Shown in pieces: positions 54,801-64,000 of a stretch of DNA of 64,000 nt. Position 1 is the first letter of the stretch. Each line of letters opens with the position of its first letter. Made by a program: the position numbers and the translations under genes. The stretch lies in the NCBI GenBank assembly GCA_017163975.1, contig JAFFSR010000264.1, forward strand, positions 7,669,001-7,733,000. The letters run 5' to 3'. The DNA is from Anastatus disparis. Taxonomy: Eukaryota; Arthropoda; Insecta; Hymenoptera; Eupelmidae. The notes below the pieces were generated by a model. That model saw only the letters and a list, made by a program, of their open reading frames with translations, did no database searches and had not been told where the DNA came from.

Positions 54801-55895
54801 CTCACTGTCTCTGTTTTTCTGTCTCCGTCTGTCTCTCTCAGTATCTCTGTCTCCATCTGTCAGTCTCTGTTTATCCGACTCCGTCTCTCCATCTCTGTCT
54901 CTTCGTCTCCGTCTCTCCGACTATGTCTCCGTCTCCGTCTTTCCGTCTGTCTGTCTCCGTCTCCGAGTTTCTGTTTTCCGTCTTCTTTTCTTGGTCTCCG
55001 TCTCTCCGTCTCCTTGTTTCCGTCTCTCCGTCTCTTCATCTTCATTCCTCCGTCTCCGTTTCCGTCTTTTTATCACTGTCTATCCGTCTTTTCGTCTTTG
55101 TCTCTCCGTCTGTCTGTCTCTGTCCCTCCGTATCCGGAGGGACGGAGACAGACAGATGGAACAAATGAAAGAAGAATTTCTTTCTTCTTTCATTTGTCTG
55201 CATCTCTTCGTCTCCATCTCTGTCTCTCCGTTACTGGCTGTCTGTTTCTCCGTCTCTGTTTGTCCGTCTTCGTCTCTTTGTTATCGTCTCACTGTCTCCG
55301 TTTCTCTGTGTCTGTCTGTCTCTCTCAGTCTCTCCGTGTTCGTCTGTCCATCTACGTTTCTCCGTTTACGTCTCTCCATCTCTGTCTCTTTATCTCCATC
55401 TCTGTCTCCGCCTCTGTCTCTCCGTCTCTGTCTTCGTCTCCGTCTTTCCGTCACTATCTCTCTGTCTATATCTTTTCGTCTCTGTCTCTCGATCTCCGTC
55501 TCCCCGTCTGTCTGTCTCTGTCTCCCAGTCTCTGTTTTTCTGTCTTCTTCCCTTCGTCTCCGTCTCCGACTCTCCGTCTCCTTGTGTCCGTCTCTCTGTC
55601 TCTGTCTCCATTTATCCGTCTTCGTTTCTGTCTTTTCATCTCTGTCTCTTCGTCTTTTCGTCTCTGTCTCTCCGTCTCCGTCTCTCCGTCTGTCTCCGTC
55701 CCTCCGTATCTGTTTTTCTGTCTTCTTTTCTTTGTCTGCGTTACTCCGTCTGTCCATCTCCGTTTCTCTGTATCCGTTTTTCTGTCTTCTTCTCTTTGTC
55801 TACGTCTCTCTGTCTCTGTTTCTGCGTCTTTGTCTCTCCGTCATTGTCAATCTGTCTCTTTGACTCCGTTCTTCCGTCCTTGTCGCTTTGTTTCA
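51836..55895. repeat. About 4 kb CT-rich satellite of CTCCGT/CTGTCT-type hexamers
   Basis: Strand-asymmetric pyrimidine-rich tract made of TCTCCGTCTCCGTCTGTC-like words with substitutions. All long frames (Ser/Pro/Leu/Val-rich on plus; Glu/Arg/Asp-rich on minus) are artefacts of the 6-bp period. A block at about 52570-53290 is duplicated at about 54735-55450 (offset about 2207); see the separate entry. Confidence 0.95.
52927..53000. repeat. Strand-switch junction in the CT satellite (copy 1; copy 2 at 55134-55207)
   Basis: CCGTATCCGGAGGGACGGAG marks a flip: for about 50 bases the purine-rich strand is on top, then AAAGAAGAATTTCTTTCTTC returns to pyrimidine-rich. ACAAATGAAAGAAGAA is mirrored by TTCTTCTTTCATTTGT, so a short inverted segment is embedded. 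Two copies 2207 bp apart. Confidence 0.85.
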
Positions 55896-55902
55896 GCGCT
55901 AA

Positions 55903-56216
55903 AAATTGCAGCTGTAAATTCTTAATTACACAATGCTTACAATAGCAGCTGCTTCTCTTTAAGCACACAGCGCTCAAAATAGCAGCCGTGAACCTGTTAC
56001 TACGCAGTGCTCAAAATAGCAGCCGCAAAGTTGTAACTACGCAGCACTTTAAATAGCATCTGTGAATTCTTAATAACACAGCGCTTACAATAGCAGCCGC
56101 AATTTTTATTTAACCATTCAGAGCTCAAAATAACTGAAACAAATTTTCAATTCCACAGCGCTTACAATAATTTTTGCATTTTTCATCTTTAGCTTTTAAA
56201 ATAGCAGCTGCATTTT
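55903..56216. repeat. 37-bp tandem array (left part)
   Basis: TAGCAGC-type words at 55943, 55980, 56017, 56054 and 56091, exactly 37 apart, each near CACAGCGCT.AAAATAGCAG. It continues, degraded, to the piggyBac insertion. Confidence 0.88.
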
Positions 56217-56479
56217 TTAACCCTTTGAAAAGAGAAATTTTTTCTAGTTTTTTGTTCACGTCAGAAACATTTTTAATCAGAAACCATTCAAACCTTTTCT
56301 CGTAGGATCCTAATATCTTTAAAAACATTTCTTTTTAGTAAAAAATCTAAATTTCTATCTACATAATTAATTATAAACAATCGAAATTAAAAAAAGTTAA
56401 TTTTTCTGATTATATTCGGTTTTCAACTCATTTTTTTAAAAAATGCAATGAAAATACTTTTACATGGATTTTAGGACCG

Positions 56480-56850
56480 CTAAAGTGCTATCGCTTGTAT
56501 AGGGGTTTTGAGGGTCGCTGATTACAAATCTAGTCTCTAATTTCCAAAATTTGAAATAACGTATCCAATATGGTGGCATTAAATATTTAAAATCTAGAAA
56601 AATGCGATTATTTTAGGTGCAATCGTCTGTATGGAGATTTTTAGGGCCATTGATTATGATTCTGGTCTCTGACTTTAAAAATTTGAAATGACGGATCTAC
56701 TATGGCGGATGTAAATATTGATAATTAACCACAACCCGATTATTTCAAATGAAAGCACTTGCATAGAGGTTTCGAGAGTCACTGATTATGAATCCAGTCT
56801 CCAATTTTTAAAATTCAAATCGACGGATTCAATATCACGAGTTTTGGATT
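56480..56850 (+). repeat. Left subterminal repeat cluster of the piggyBac element
   Basis: Three diverged units of about 130 bp, each with GGGTCGCTGATTA.AAATCTAG, then a phrase like AAATTTGAAATAACG and ATCCAATATGG. The units are inverted relative to those at the right end (59510-59870). Confidence 0.8.
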
Positions 56851-57436
56851 AGTTGCCATCAATTTGTAACAATAACCAGCGAGAATCTATTTATAAAGAT
56901 CAAAAGGTCTAGCGGTTCAAGAGAACAACTGGATCGATTATTGTAAATAAACTATAAATAAATAGTTTCACAGAGTGATTGCATTTAGTTTGTATATTGT
57001 TACGTCTGCATCATAGAAGTATTGGAGCCAACATTCAGATCTGTTTTAATAAAATAGATCCAGCCACTATGAGATAAGGTCTTTATTTTTTAGAGTCAAT
57101 ATCTACAGAAATTTGAGCATTAGCCAAAGTTGCTCTATGGTATTAGTATTACTGTCTGGATAAATCGATTTTCTACAGAATCGAAATTTCTTAGTGGCCC
57201 TGAATCGATTGTGAATCATTTTTTATATATTGTTGAAAAAATCAGAAAGTTTTGGAAAATCCAAAAATATAGTTTTTTCACATATAATTACTTGAATCAT
57301 TTTTTTAGAATAGTGAACACACTTCTCGATCATCCAACTCTAAGTAGCGACAAATTTCTGTAAGATAGCTCGATCAAAGTACTAATAATCTTTCTTCACA
57401 ATCAAGAGAAATATTCTCAAACAACTCGTTCAAAAA

Positions 57437-59212
57437 ATGCTTTGGCTGAGAATTTGGATCGTAAGAGCTGTATCATATTTGAAAAAATTATTGTTCCTCA
57501 TGATGAGTGAAGAACAAGAATTTTTAGTTGTACCAAGTGACGCTGAATCTGTAGATACAGAAAATAGTGAAGATAAATATGATTCTGATGATGTTTCTAG
57601 TGAACGACCTGTGATATTGAATAAATAAATTCATCTGTATAGCAATCTTCCCTATGATCTTGATGAAAAGGATGACACCCCATTGCAAACTAGGCTTGAT
57701 GAGATGGACGGAATATGAAAAAGGAAAAAAAGATTATACTTTAATCCTGGTTTTCTTCATCCAGTAGGTCCCAAAAATTTCCCGACAGATATTAAATCTG
57801 CAGGAGAAATATTCCTATGTTTATTTCCAAAAGAAATGATCGACATCATAGTGGAACAATCAAATCTGTACTGTAATCAGAAAAAAAACTGAAATTCGTC
57901 CCTATCACTAGTAAAGAGGTAAAGCTATTTCTGGGTCTAAATATACTCATGGGGATGAAAAAATCACCATCCTACCGCGATTACTGGTCCTCAAATATTC
58001 AGATGAATGATCGATACATTTCTTCAGTTATGCCTGTGAAGCGATTTTCCTTCCTTTCATCAAATCTTCATTTGAATGATAATACTAAGGAGCCGCAAAG
58101 AAATGATCCTGGTGACGACAAACTTCACAAAGTCAGATTGTTACTAGATACTCTTTCCACAAATTTTAAGAAATTCCATAACCCTACTAGAAACCAAGCA
58201 ATTGATGAAAGCACGATTAGGTTCAAAGACAGGAGTATTATAAAACAATACATGCCAATGAAACCTATAAAGCGGGGCTATAAAGTTTGGGTTAGAGCAG
58301 ATAATTATCGGTATGTATGCGAATTTGAGATCTATACTGGAAAAAAAGATGGCCAGCAAGAGAAATTTTTTGGTGAGAAAGTAGTCAAACTTCTGATTCA
58401 TGATCTAGAACAGAAATACTATTGCATTTATTTCGATAATTATTTCACTACGGTTCAATTGATGTCAGACTTGTTATCCTCTAAAATACTGGTTTGTGGG
58501 ACTGTGAGGAAAGATAGGATGGATCTCCCTAAAATTCAAAAAAAAGAAAAAGACATGTCGATAGGTGATAGTGAATTTCGTACATCTTACAAAGGATTAA
58601 GTTGTTTGATTTGGATTGACAAAAAACCTGTACATTTTTTATCAAATTTTCATGATACCTTTGTAATCTCTCAAGTAAACAGAAGGCAAAAAGATGGATC
58701 TTCGAAACAAGTAGCGTGTCCACGAATAGCCAAAGACTATAATTTACAGATAAATTGTGTTGATAAGGCCGATATGCTCAAATCTTATTATGAAATAAGC
58801 AGAAAAAGTAAAAAATGGTGGCAGCGTATCTTATGGCATTTTTTTTATGTAACTCTGGTCAATTCTTTCATATGTTACTTGTTACTTTTCCCTGAAAAGG
58901 AGATGAAACTTAAAGATTTTCGATTATCAGTAGTGGACTTTTTGATCAGAATTCCTGAACGGCCCAAGAGAGGACGACCAGCTGTTTAAACTTCACTCAA
59001 CCCTAGAAAGAGATTGAAAGCCACTGATTCAATAAGAACTGAAAATATTAGTCATATACCGACTGTCCAAGAAAATCGTACTCTGTATGCTTATTGCAGT
59101 ACTAGAGAAAAAAAAGCAGTTGACTCAGTTCTATTGTGAAACGTGCAATATTGGACTGTGTATACGTAAAGATGGAAATTGTTATAAAATGTTTCATGAA
59201 AAAAGAAACTAG
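57437..59212 (+). pseudogene. piggyBac-type transposase (DDE_Tnp_1_7) pseudogene
   Basis: The N-terminal acidic part (SEEQEFLVVPSDAESVDTEN) is in 57437-57628; the codons before MMSEEQ may not belong. A stop at 57626, and further stops and a frameshift before 57949, interrupt the next part (LHPVGPKNFPTDI; FLCLFPKEMIDIIVEQSN). The segment 57949-58989 is open for 346 residues and keeps all three catalytic Asp: D86 (IDESTIRFK), D163 (IYFDNYFTT) and D272 (VDKADML). After a TAA at 58987 the frame resumes and, past a +1 shift in the A-run near 59106, encodes the C-terminal cysteine-rich domain (YCETCNIGLCIRKDGNCY) ending at the TAG at 59210. Catalytic core intact, but the full protein cannot be made. 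Confidence 0.9.
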
Positions 59213-59509
59213 AATAGTTTCATATTTTAAAGTATACGTTTCATAGGAAAATGAAAAAAAAAACAATATGGAACAAGTATTTTCCCACGTCCTCGTCGTT
59301 CGTTCCGGGTTATGCATAGAGGGAAAGCATTGAATAACTTTTCTTGCCATGAATTTAAGAAGATAAATGATATGGACATTTTTTTATCTTATAAATGACC
59401 ATATTGAATCTGCTATTTTTAAATTCAGATAGAAGATCTATAAATAGGGAACTCGGATACCTCTTTACAGCAATCTTTACTCAGAAACACGGAAATCCAA
59501 GCTACAATA

Positions 59510-59870
59510 GCCACCACATTGGATCTGCCATGTCGAATTTTGTAATTCTGGTGCCCAATACGTAATCAGCGACCCAAAAAACCTTTTTCTATGGAGTTTC
59601 AAAAAAATCACTTCAAAATCCGAAAATTTAATTTCAAATAGTCGTCATATTGGATCCGCCATTTTGAATTTTAAAATTCTGATGCCAGATTCGTTATCAG
59701 CGGCCCCAAAAACCTTATTTTATAGAGTTTCAAAAGAATCACTTCAAAATCCGAAAGTTTAATTTCAAATAGCCGCCATATTGAATCCGCCATATTCAAT
59801 TTTGGAATTCTGATGCCAGATTCATAATCAGCGACCCCAAAAACCTAAAGAACCATCTTGATTTCAGTTG
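59510..59870 (-). repeat. Right subterminal repeat cluster of the piggyBac element
   Basis: Three units of about 120 bp with ATATTGGATCCGCCATTTTG, AATTCTGATGCCAGATTC and ATAATCAGCGACCCCAAAAA. Read on the minus strand they match the left cluster (GGGTCGCTGATTATGAATCT), so the element has mirrored subterminal repeats. Confidence 0.82.
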
Positions 59871-59907
59871 TGGGTTCAACAGAAAAATGTGCCCCTCAAA
59901 GGGTTAA

Positions 59908-60000
59908 GCCAGATAGTGCTCTGAAAAGCAGTCACGAATTTCAAATTACACAGCGCTTACAGTAGTTTGCAGTGATGCTTAGCCACACAGCGCTAATTTC
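59908..60000. repeat. 37-bp tandem array (right part, after the piggyBac insertion)
   Basis: CACAGCGCTTACAGTAG and CACACAGCGCTAATTTC continue the array seen at 55903-56216. Confidence 0.75.
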
Positions 60001-60102
60001 TACTTCATAAATTCAATTTTTTTATATTTAATATTATATTAGAGTTTTAAATATGTTTGATTTTATTTTCTTACTCATTACATTTACATTTGTATTGTCG
60101 TT

Positions 60103-63100
60103 TTATAATATTTCTCTATAAACGATGTTTTGAGTATATACCATTCCATCTTTAACTTTTCTTGATTTTTCTGTTAATAATATTTTTAATTCTTTTTTAT
60201 TAGTTGTCCTTGAAAGTGCCACGTATAACTGCTTATGACTGAAAATTGGTGTTAGTAAATATACTCCTACTTTTTTAAATGGTTGTCCTTGCGATTTATT
60301 AATACTCATTGCATGAGCAAGTCTTACAGGAAATTGTTTTCTGGTCATCTGGAATGGCGGTTCATCATTTGCTGATAAGGTCATACGTAGTAAGAAGAAA
60401 GTGCTCCCTTTTTTACTTCCTGTTAATATTTGTGCAATAATAGTAAATTGTTTTATTTTCGTTAATCAAATTGCATTACAAAATCCTCCATTCAAATTAA
60501 CATTTCTTAGAAGCATTAGTATAGCTCCTTTTCATAATTGTAATCTATGCGGAAGTGAAATATTAGGCGTTAAAGAATTTAAAAATTCTGTTGGCAAAAT
60601 TACATCTAAACTTTCGTCATTTTCATCTTTTGCAGAGTCAATGTTCAAGTACTCTATTACTGGTTCATTTAGTTTTGATAAAATTTTTTTATTCATTTCT
60701 GTTACATCTACGTTTTTCGGTGCTAATATAATATTGTCGGAATAGTCACAATTTTCAATATTTATATTTCGCCCGTATATTTCATCAATTAGATTGCCTT
60801 TTGACAATATTTCTGCTGGAATTTGTATAACTTTATTTCCGTTTTCATATTTTAAGCGAAAATTACCATTTCCTATATTAAGTAACCAATTTTCAAATTT
60901 ATCATCTGATTCTGATAAACGTTTATTTTCTTATAAAGACATACGTTAAAAATGTTACAATAGATAGCTTTTTTTTAACACAATTTTCTACTATCTGTGT
61001 TCTATTTCCATGTTTTACTATTGGCAATGTTTGTCTAAAATAATCTGATATGATAAATGTTGTCCCTCCAAACGAATAATTATTATCACACACATCTTTA
61101 AACATGTGATCGACGGGTACATAAGCGTATTTTGATGTCATTGTGATTTCATCCCAGATAACAATTGATGCATTTTTTATTTTTATACCTAGTTTGCTGT
61201 TTGCAATAATATCACATATTGTGTCTTTAGATATGTTCAACGATAAATTAAATGCTGGATGAACTGTCACACCGTCTTGTAATAAATTAGCCGCTATACC
61301 TGTCCATGATACAACTGAATAGCTGATTCTATAAATTTTTAAATGAGTTATAATTGTATTTATTAAATAGCTTTTACCACTTCCACCTGGACCGTCTAGA
61401 TATACATACTTTTCAGTGCAGTTTGTATTTGATAAATTTATTACTGTATTAAAAATAGTCGTTTGAGCATATGTTAGAGTATCAATAATTGACCTAATAT
61501 TATTAACATTATTTACTGTACTATATTCAATTTTGTTATTTTCAATATAGTATTCTGAAGTAGGTAAATTAAAGTCACTTAATTGGAATCCATCATTAGT
61601 AAAAATATTATTAATTATGCTTAAGAGGCGGTCGGAACCAACTTAGTTCGGTGCTTGTAATAAATGCTTATAATAATTTATTCATTTATTAATATAGTAA
61701 AAATATAGTCATTTCCTCTAGTCATGTATATAAAGAATAATTTAAAATAGTTAGAGCCACAAAAATATACAAAATATTGTTATAAAGCGAAAAATGCCAC
61801 CTAACAATCGACACGACAGTTTTTTGCATGCGGTATAAATCAAGTCTGTTTAATATTTGTAATAAATGCTTATAATAATTTATTTACTTATTCATATGGT
61901 AAAAATATAGTCATTTCCTCTAGTCATGTATATGAAGAATGATTTGAAATAGTTTAAGCCATAAAAATATACAAAATATTATCGTAAAGCGAAAAATGCT
62001 GACTTGATATATAACGCAAGTCACCGATTTGGTTCCGACCGCCTCTTAATGTATATTCATCACCTTTTTGTTCATTCATTTTTGGAGGATAAAAATAGAT
62101 CTTATATTTTTCATGTAATTCTCAAGCATTAATTGGATTGTGAAATGAACAAATATAACCAAATAATTGACGAAGAGCTTCTGGAAATATAGATTTACAT
62201 GATTCTTCTGAACATTTATCCCATTCATCATCGATTTCAATTGAATTTCTTGCTTTTGCGACTTCAAAGAATGTTGGGTATGTAATTCCATCAAAAGTTT
62301 TTCAGCTTTTAAAAGATGTTGCAGCTTTAACGTGAAGCAGAAGTTATGTTAAAAAGAATCTTTCTCTTTGTTTTGGATTAACTGAGTACATTCTAGTTAG
62401 AATAGGTTTCATAGTTTTTATCCTTTCCGTCCATGTTTTATGTATTCGATTATAAACATAATTTTGCGCTATATCAGAATAAAAATAATTATGTGCCTTT
62501 GGGTTACTTTTATTAAGTTCAAGCCACGCTGTTAGTGTTGTATTTCCATTTTTTTCATCAATTTCGTGTTTGGAACCTTCTTTAAAATACACATATTGTT
62601 CATTTTCATTATGAACGGCTAATCTATGAATTGTATGTGAAAGTTCACCAATATTATATTCCAATATGCGATGCATAGCTTCTGGTTGGTAAACGTATCT
62701 TGTGTTTATATGTTGTTTAATTTCATCATAAAACACATCCAAATCATTCGTTTTATTAGTTTTATCATTAGTATTAATTTCAGTATTTATTTCACTTACT
62801 TTCATTTCGATAGATGGACAAAGATGTCCTTTGAAGCAGTATTTAAATAAGTATTTTATAACTCCTACTGTTGAACATAATTTAATATTAATATGACAGT
62901 TAAACTTTAGTAATGAATACGGGTTATAAGAAACCACAAATCTATTGTCTGCTCACTTGTTTTTTGTGTATAATATCTTATTTTTATAATTTTTTCGTCG
63001 ATAAATAGGATAACTATTTGTCATTATTGTAGTTTCATTAAATAGATTTTCTATCCATACAAGGTGAGTTTTTATTCTGATCTTCACAAGAGCCACGGAT

Positions 63101-63545
63101 CATAAACTGTTCAACTATTTCATAAAATCTGGGATTCTCATTTTTATTTGGAATTGGAGCTACTATAAATTTATCAACGTCATCACTATTGTAAATTTTA
63201 TTATCTTCACTCAAAAATATTAGCATATAGGCATGCGGTAATCCTCTCTTTTGAAATTCTACTAAGTATGAATATGCAATGCATTTTCCCAAAACATGTT
63301 TTTTAGAAATTTGCTCTATTAATAGTTTGAATTATTGATAAAATACTTCAATAACAATATCTGGTTTATCTGTTACTTCTTCACTTTGTCCTATATAATT
63401 TGTAATTTCTTCTCATTTCGGATTGCATGTCATTGTAATGAAAAAATCTGGTTTCCCAATTCTTCGTACTCATGCCATGGAATCAAGAAAATTTTGATAT
63501 AGGGAACGCGGGCTTCCTGTAAAAGTTGATGGTAATTTAAACATT
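60103..63545 (-). pseudogene. Helitron Rep-helicase pseudogene
   Basis: Minus strand. Rep part from about 63545: YQNFLDSMA, FFITMTCNPK, then FQKRGLPHAYMLIFL in the HUH region, where the second His of HxH is Tyr; several in-frame stops (about 63478, 63417 and 63332). Next NPYSLLKFNCHINIKLCSTV and KYLFKYCFKGH, QPEAMHRILEYNI and ERFFLT (62937-62344). Helicase part: DGPGGSGKSYL (Walker A, about 61385), TGIAANLLQDGVTVHPAF, IVIWDEITMTSKYA (Walker B), FIISDYFRQTLPIV, APKNVDVTEMN and the C-terminal AHAMSINKSQGQPFKKVG..HKQLYVALSRTT ending at 60103. Frameshifts near 62300 and 60930. A MITE splits it at 61621-62049. No ends of the Helitron were found. Replication-dead. Confidence 0.92.
61621..62049. mobile_element. 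TTAA-flanked MITE with GAGGCGGTCGG ends, inside the Helitron
   Basis: TTAAGAGGCGGTCGGAACCA at 61621 and its mirror (TGGTTCCGACCGCCTCTTAA) ending at 62049. Perfect terminal inverted repeats, but the interior is not a long palindrome. Instead two related direct blocks of about 190 bp (AATAAATGCTTATAATAATT at about 61660 and about 61861, followed by TAGTCATTTCCTCTAGTCAT) lie in tandem. Confidence 0.93.
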
Positions 63546-64000
63546 TTTCTTATACTATGATTGTCAATAATAATTATTTACTTTTATTAAAACTTATTAA
63601 TTTACGAAAAATTGAAAAAATTTTTATTTCAATGCAGTACAATATTATGATATGAATATATGAAAAAAAAATTAAATACATAATATATATTGAACTACTA
63701 TTGTCAATGAAATTAGCAAATTTATATATAATAATATACTATATGAAAATGCAACCGAGCAACGTCAGGAGCGAGGTAAATTTTGCTCGTATTATATTAA
63801 CATGTATAACTTAGCCAATTAAAAAATATCGAAAAAATTGCCTTAATTTAAAAATTTCTATATTGCAGTTATGTTTAAAATTTAGTTATTATATATGTAA
63901 AAAAAAGAATTGAATTAAATCCCTATATGCATAAAAATTGTTTAAATACGAATCATATTATCAAGATGAATAAAAAATTTGTTTTACTCAATTTGATTTG
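63546..64000. other. AT-rich end of the window
   Basis: No gene. A GC-richer phrase, GCAACCGAGCAACGTCAGGA, at about 63751 stands out and may be part of the Helitron 5' region, but no TC/CTRR ends or hairpin were confirmed. Confidence 0.4.

Larger units (their letters stand above)
56217..59907 (+). mobile_element. piggyBac-like DNA transposon, complete ends, mutated transposase
   Basis: TTAACCCTTTGA at 56217 and TCAAAGGGTTAA ending at 59907: TTAA target duplication plus an 8-bp terminal inverted repeat CCCTTTGA, the piggyBac arrangement. 3.68 kb between the targets. It is inserted in the 37-bp array, which continues on the far side. Contains subterminal repeat clusters and a transposase gene with stops and frameshifts. 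Confidence 0.92.

Noticed and set aside
51970..55925. Many long Ser/Pro/Leu/Val-rich (plus) and Glu/Arg/Asp-rich (minus) open frames, up to 558 codons
   Set aside because: They lie wholly in a 6-bp-period CT satellite. A period divisible by three keeps frames open without selection, and several frames on both strands are open at once.
58144..58723. Minus-strand ORFs of 64-85 codons
   Set aside because: Shadows of the piggyBac transposase.
60401..60745. 114-codon plus-strand ORF
   Set aside because: It is the shadow of the Helitron helicase coding strand.

Overview
This window looks like heterochromatin-like, AT-rich genomic DNA from an arthropod, most probably an insect (possibly a parasitoid wasp or another hymenopteran; the species cannot be fixed from the sequence). 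The evidence is spliced gene structure with GT-AG introns, the set of mobile elements (Bel/Pao, RNase H-bearing LINE, Penelope-like, piggyBac, hAT, Mutator-like, Helitron) and a very high load of satellites. Nearly every protein-like stretch is a decayed transposon. Only one locus (6848-8587, minus) looks like an ordinary spliced cellular gene, and I do not recognise its product.

Layout. 1-6200: a giant near-perfect palindrome (arms of about 2.5 kb around a 550-bp spacer). Each arm holds a FLYWCH zinc-finger ORF, a chromodomain-like remnant and a BIR fragment of an inhibitor-of-apoptosis (IAP)-like gene. Right of the palindrome the IAP RING finger follows in frame after one stop codon, then a convergent small ORF that may belong to the same virus-like element. 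6848-8587: a four-exon gene with two similar middle exons and a TTAA-flanked palindromic MITE in intron 1. 8.7-11 kb: AT-rich repeats and a 546-bp tandem duplication ending in a 107-bp palindrome. 12-17.3 kb: two foldback MITEs, short duplications and a 163-bp satellite. 18.4-20.3 kb: hAT transposase with four in-frame stops, then a 90-bp satellite. 21.7-24.2 kb: TA/TG-rich satellites.

24.2-37 kb: a (TTTATGG)-like minisatellite split into five blocks by later insertions: a Penelope-like remnant (itself split by a foldback MITE), a foldback MITE with CCGGGG ends, a 6.9-kb Bel/Pao retrotransposon with two LTRs, and a TTAA MITE. 37.8-44 kb: Mutator-like remnant, an exact 50-bp-period array and several MITEs, one nested in another. 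44.6-49.2 kb (possibly to 51.7 kb): a minus-strand LINE broken by two MITEs and by a 1.7-kb foldback built from GACGTC-containing repeats. 51.8-55.9 kb: about 4 kb of CT-rich CTCCGT-type satellite holding an internal 2.2-kb-spaced duplication. 55.9-60 kb: a 37-bp array with a complete but mutated piggyBac element inserted (TTAA both sides, matching termini, subterminal inverted repeat clusters). 60.1-63.5 kb: a minus-strand Helitron Rep-helicase pseudogene with another TTAA MITE inside.

The elements do not form a pathway. What ties the window together is insertion order: satellites and older elements serve as targets for younger ones, and at least six insertions use TTAA. The candidates for something unusual are the palindromic FLYWCH/chromo/IAP unit and the set of unrelated palindromic MITEs sharing TTAA targets.
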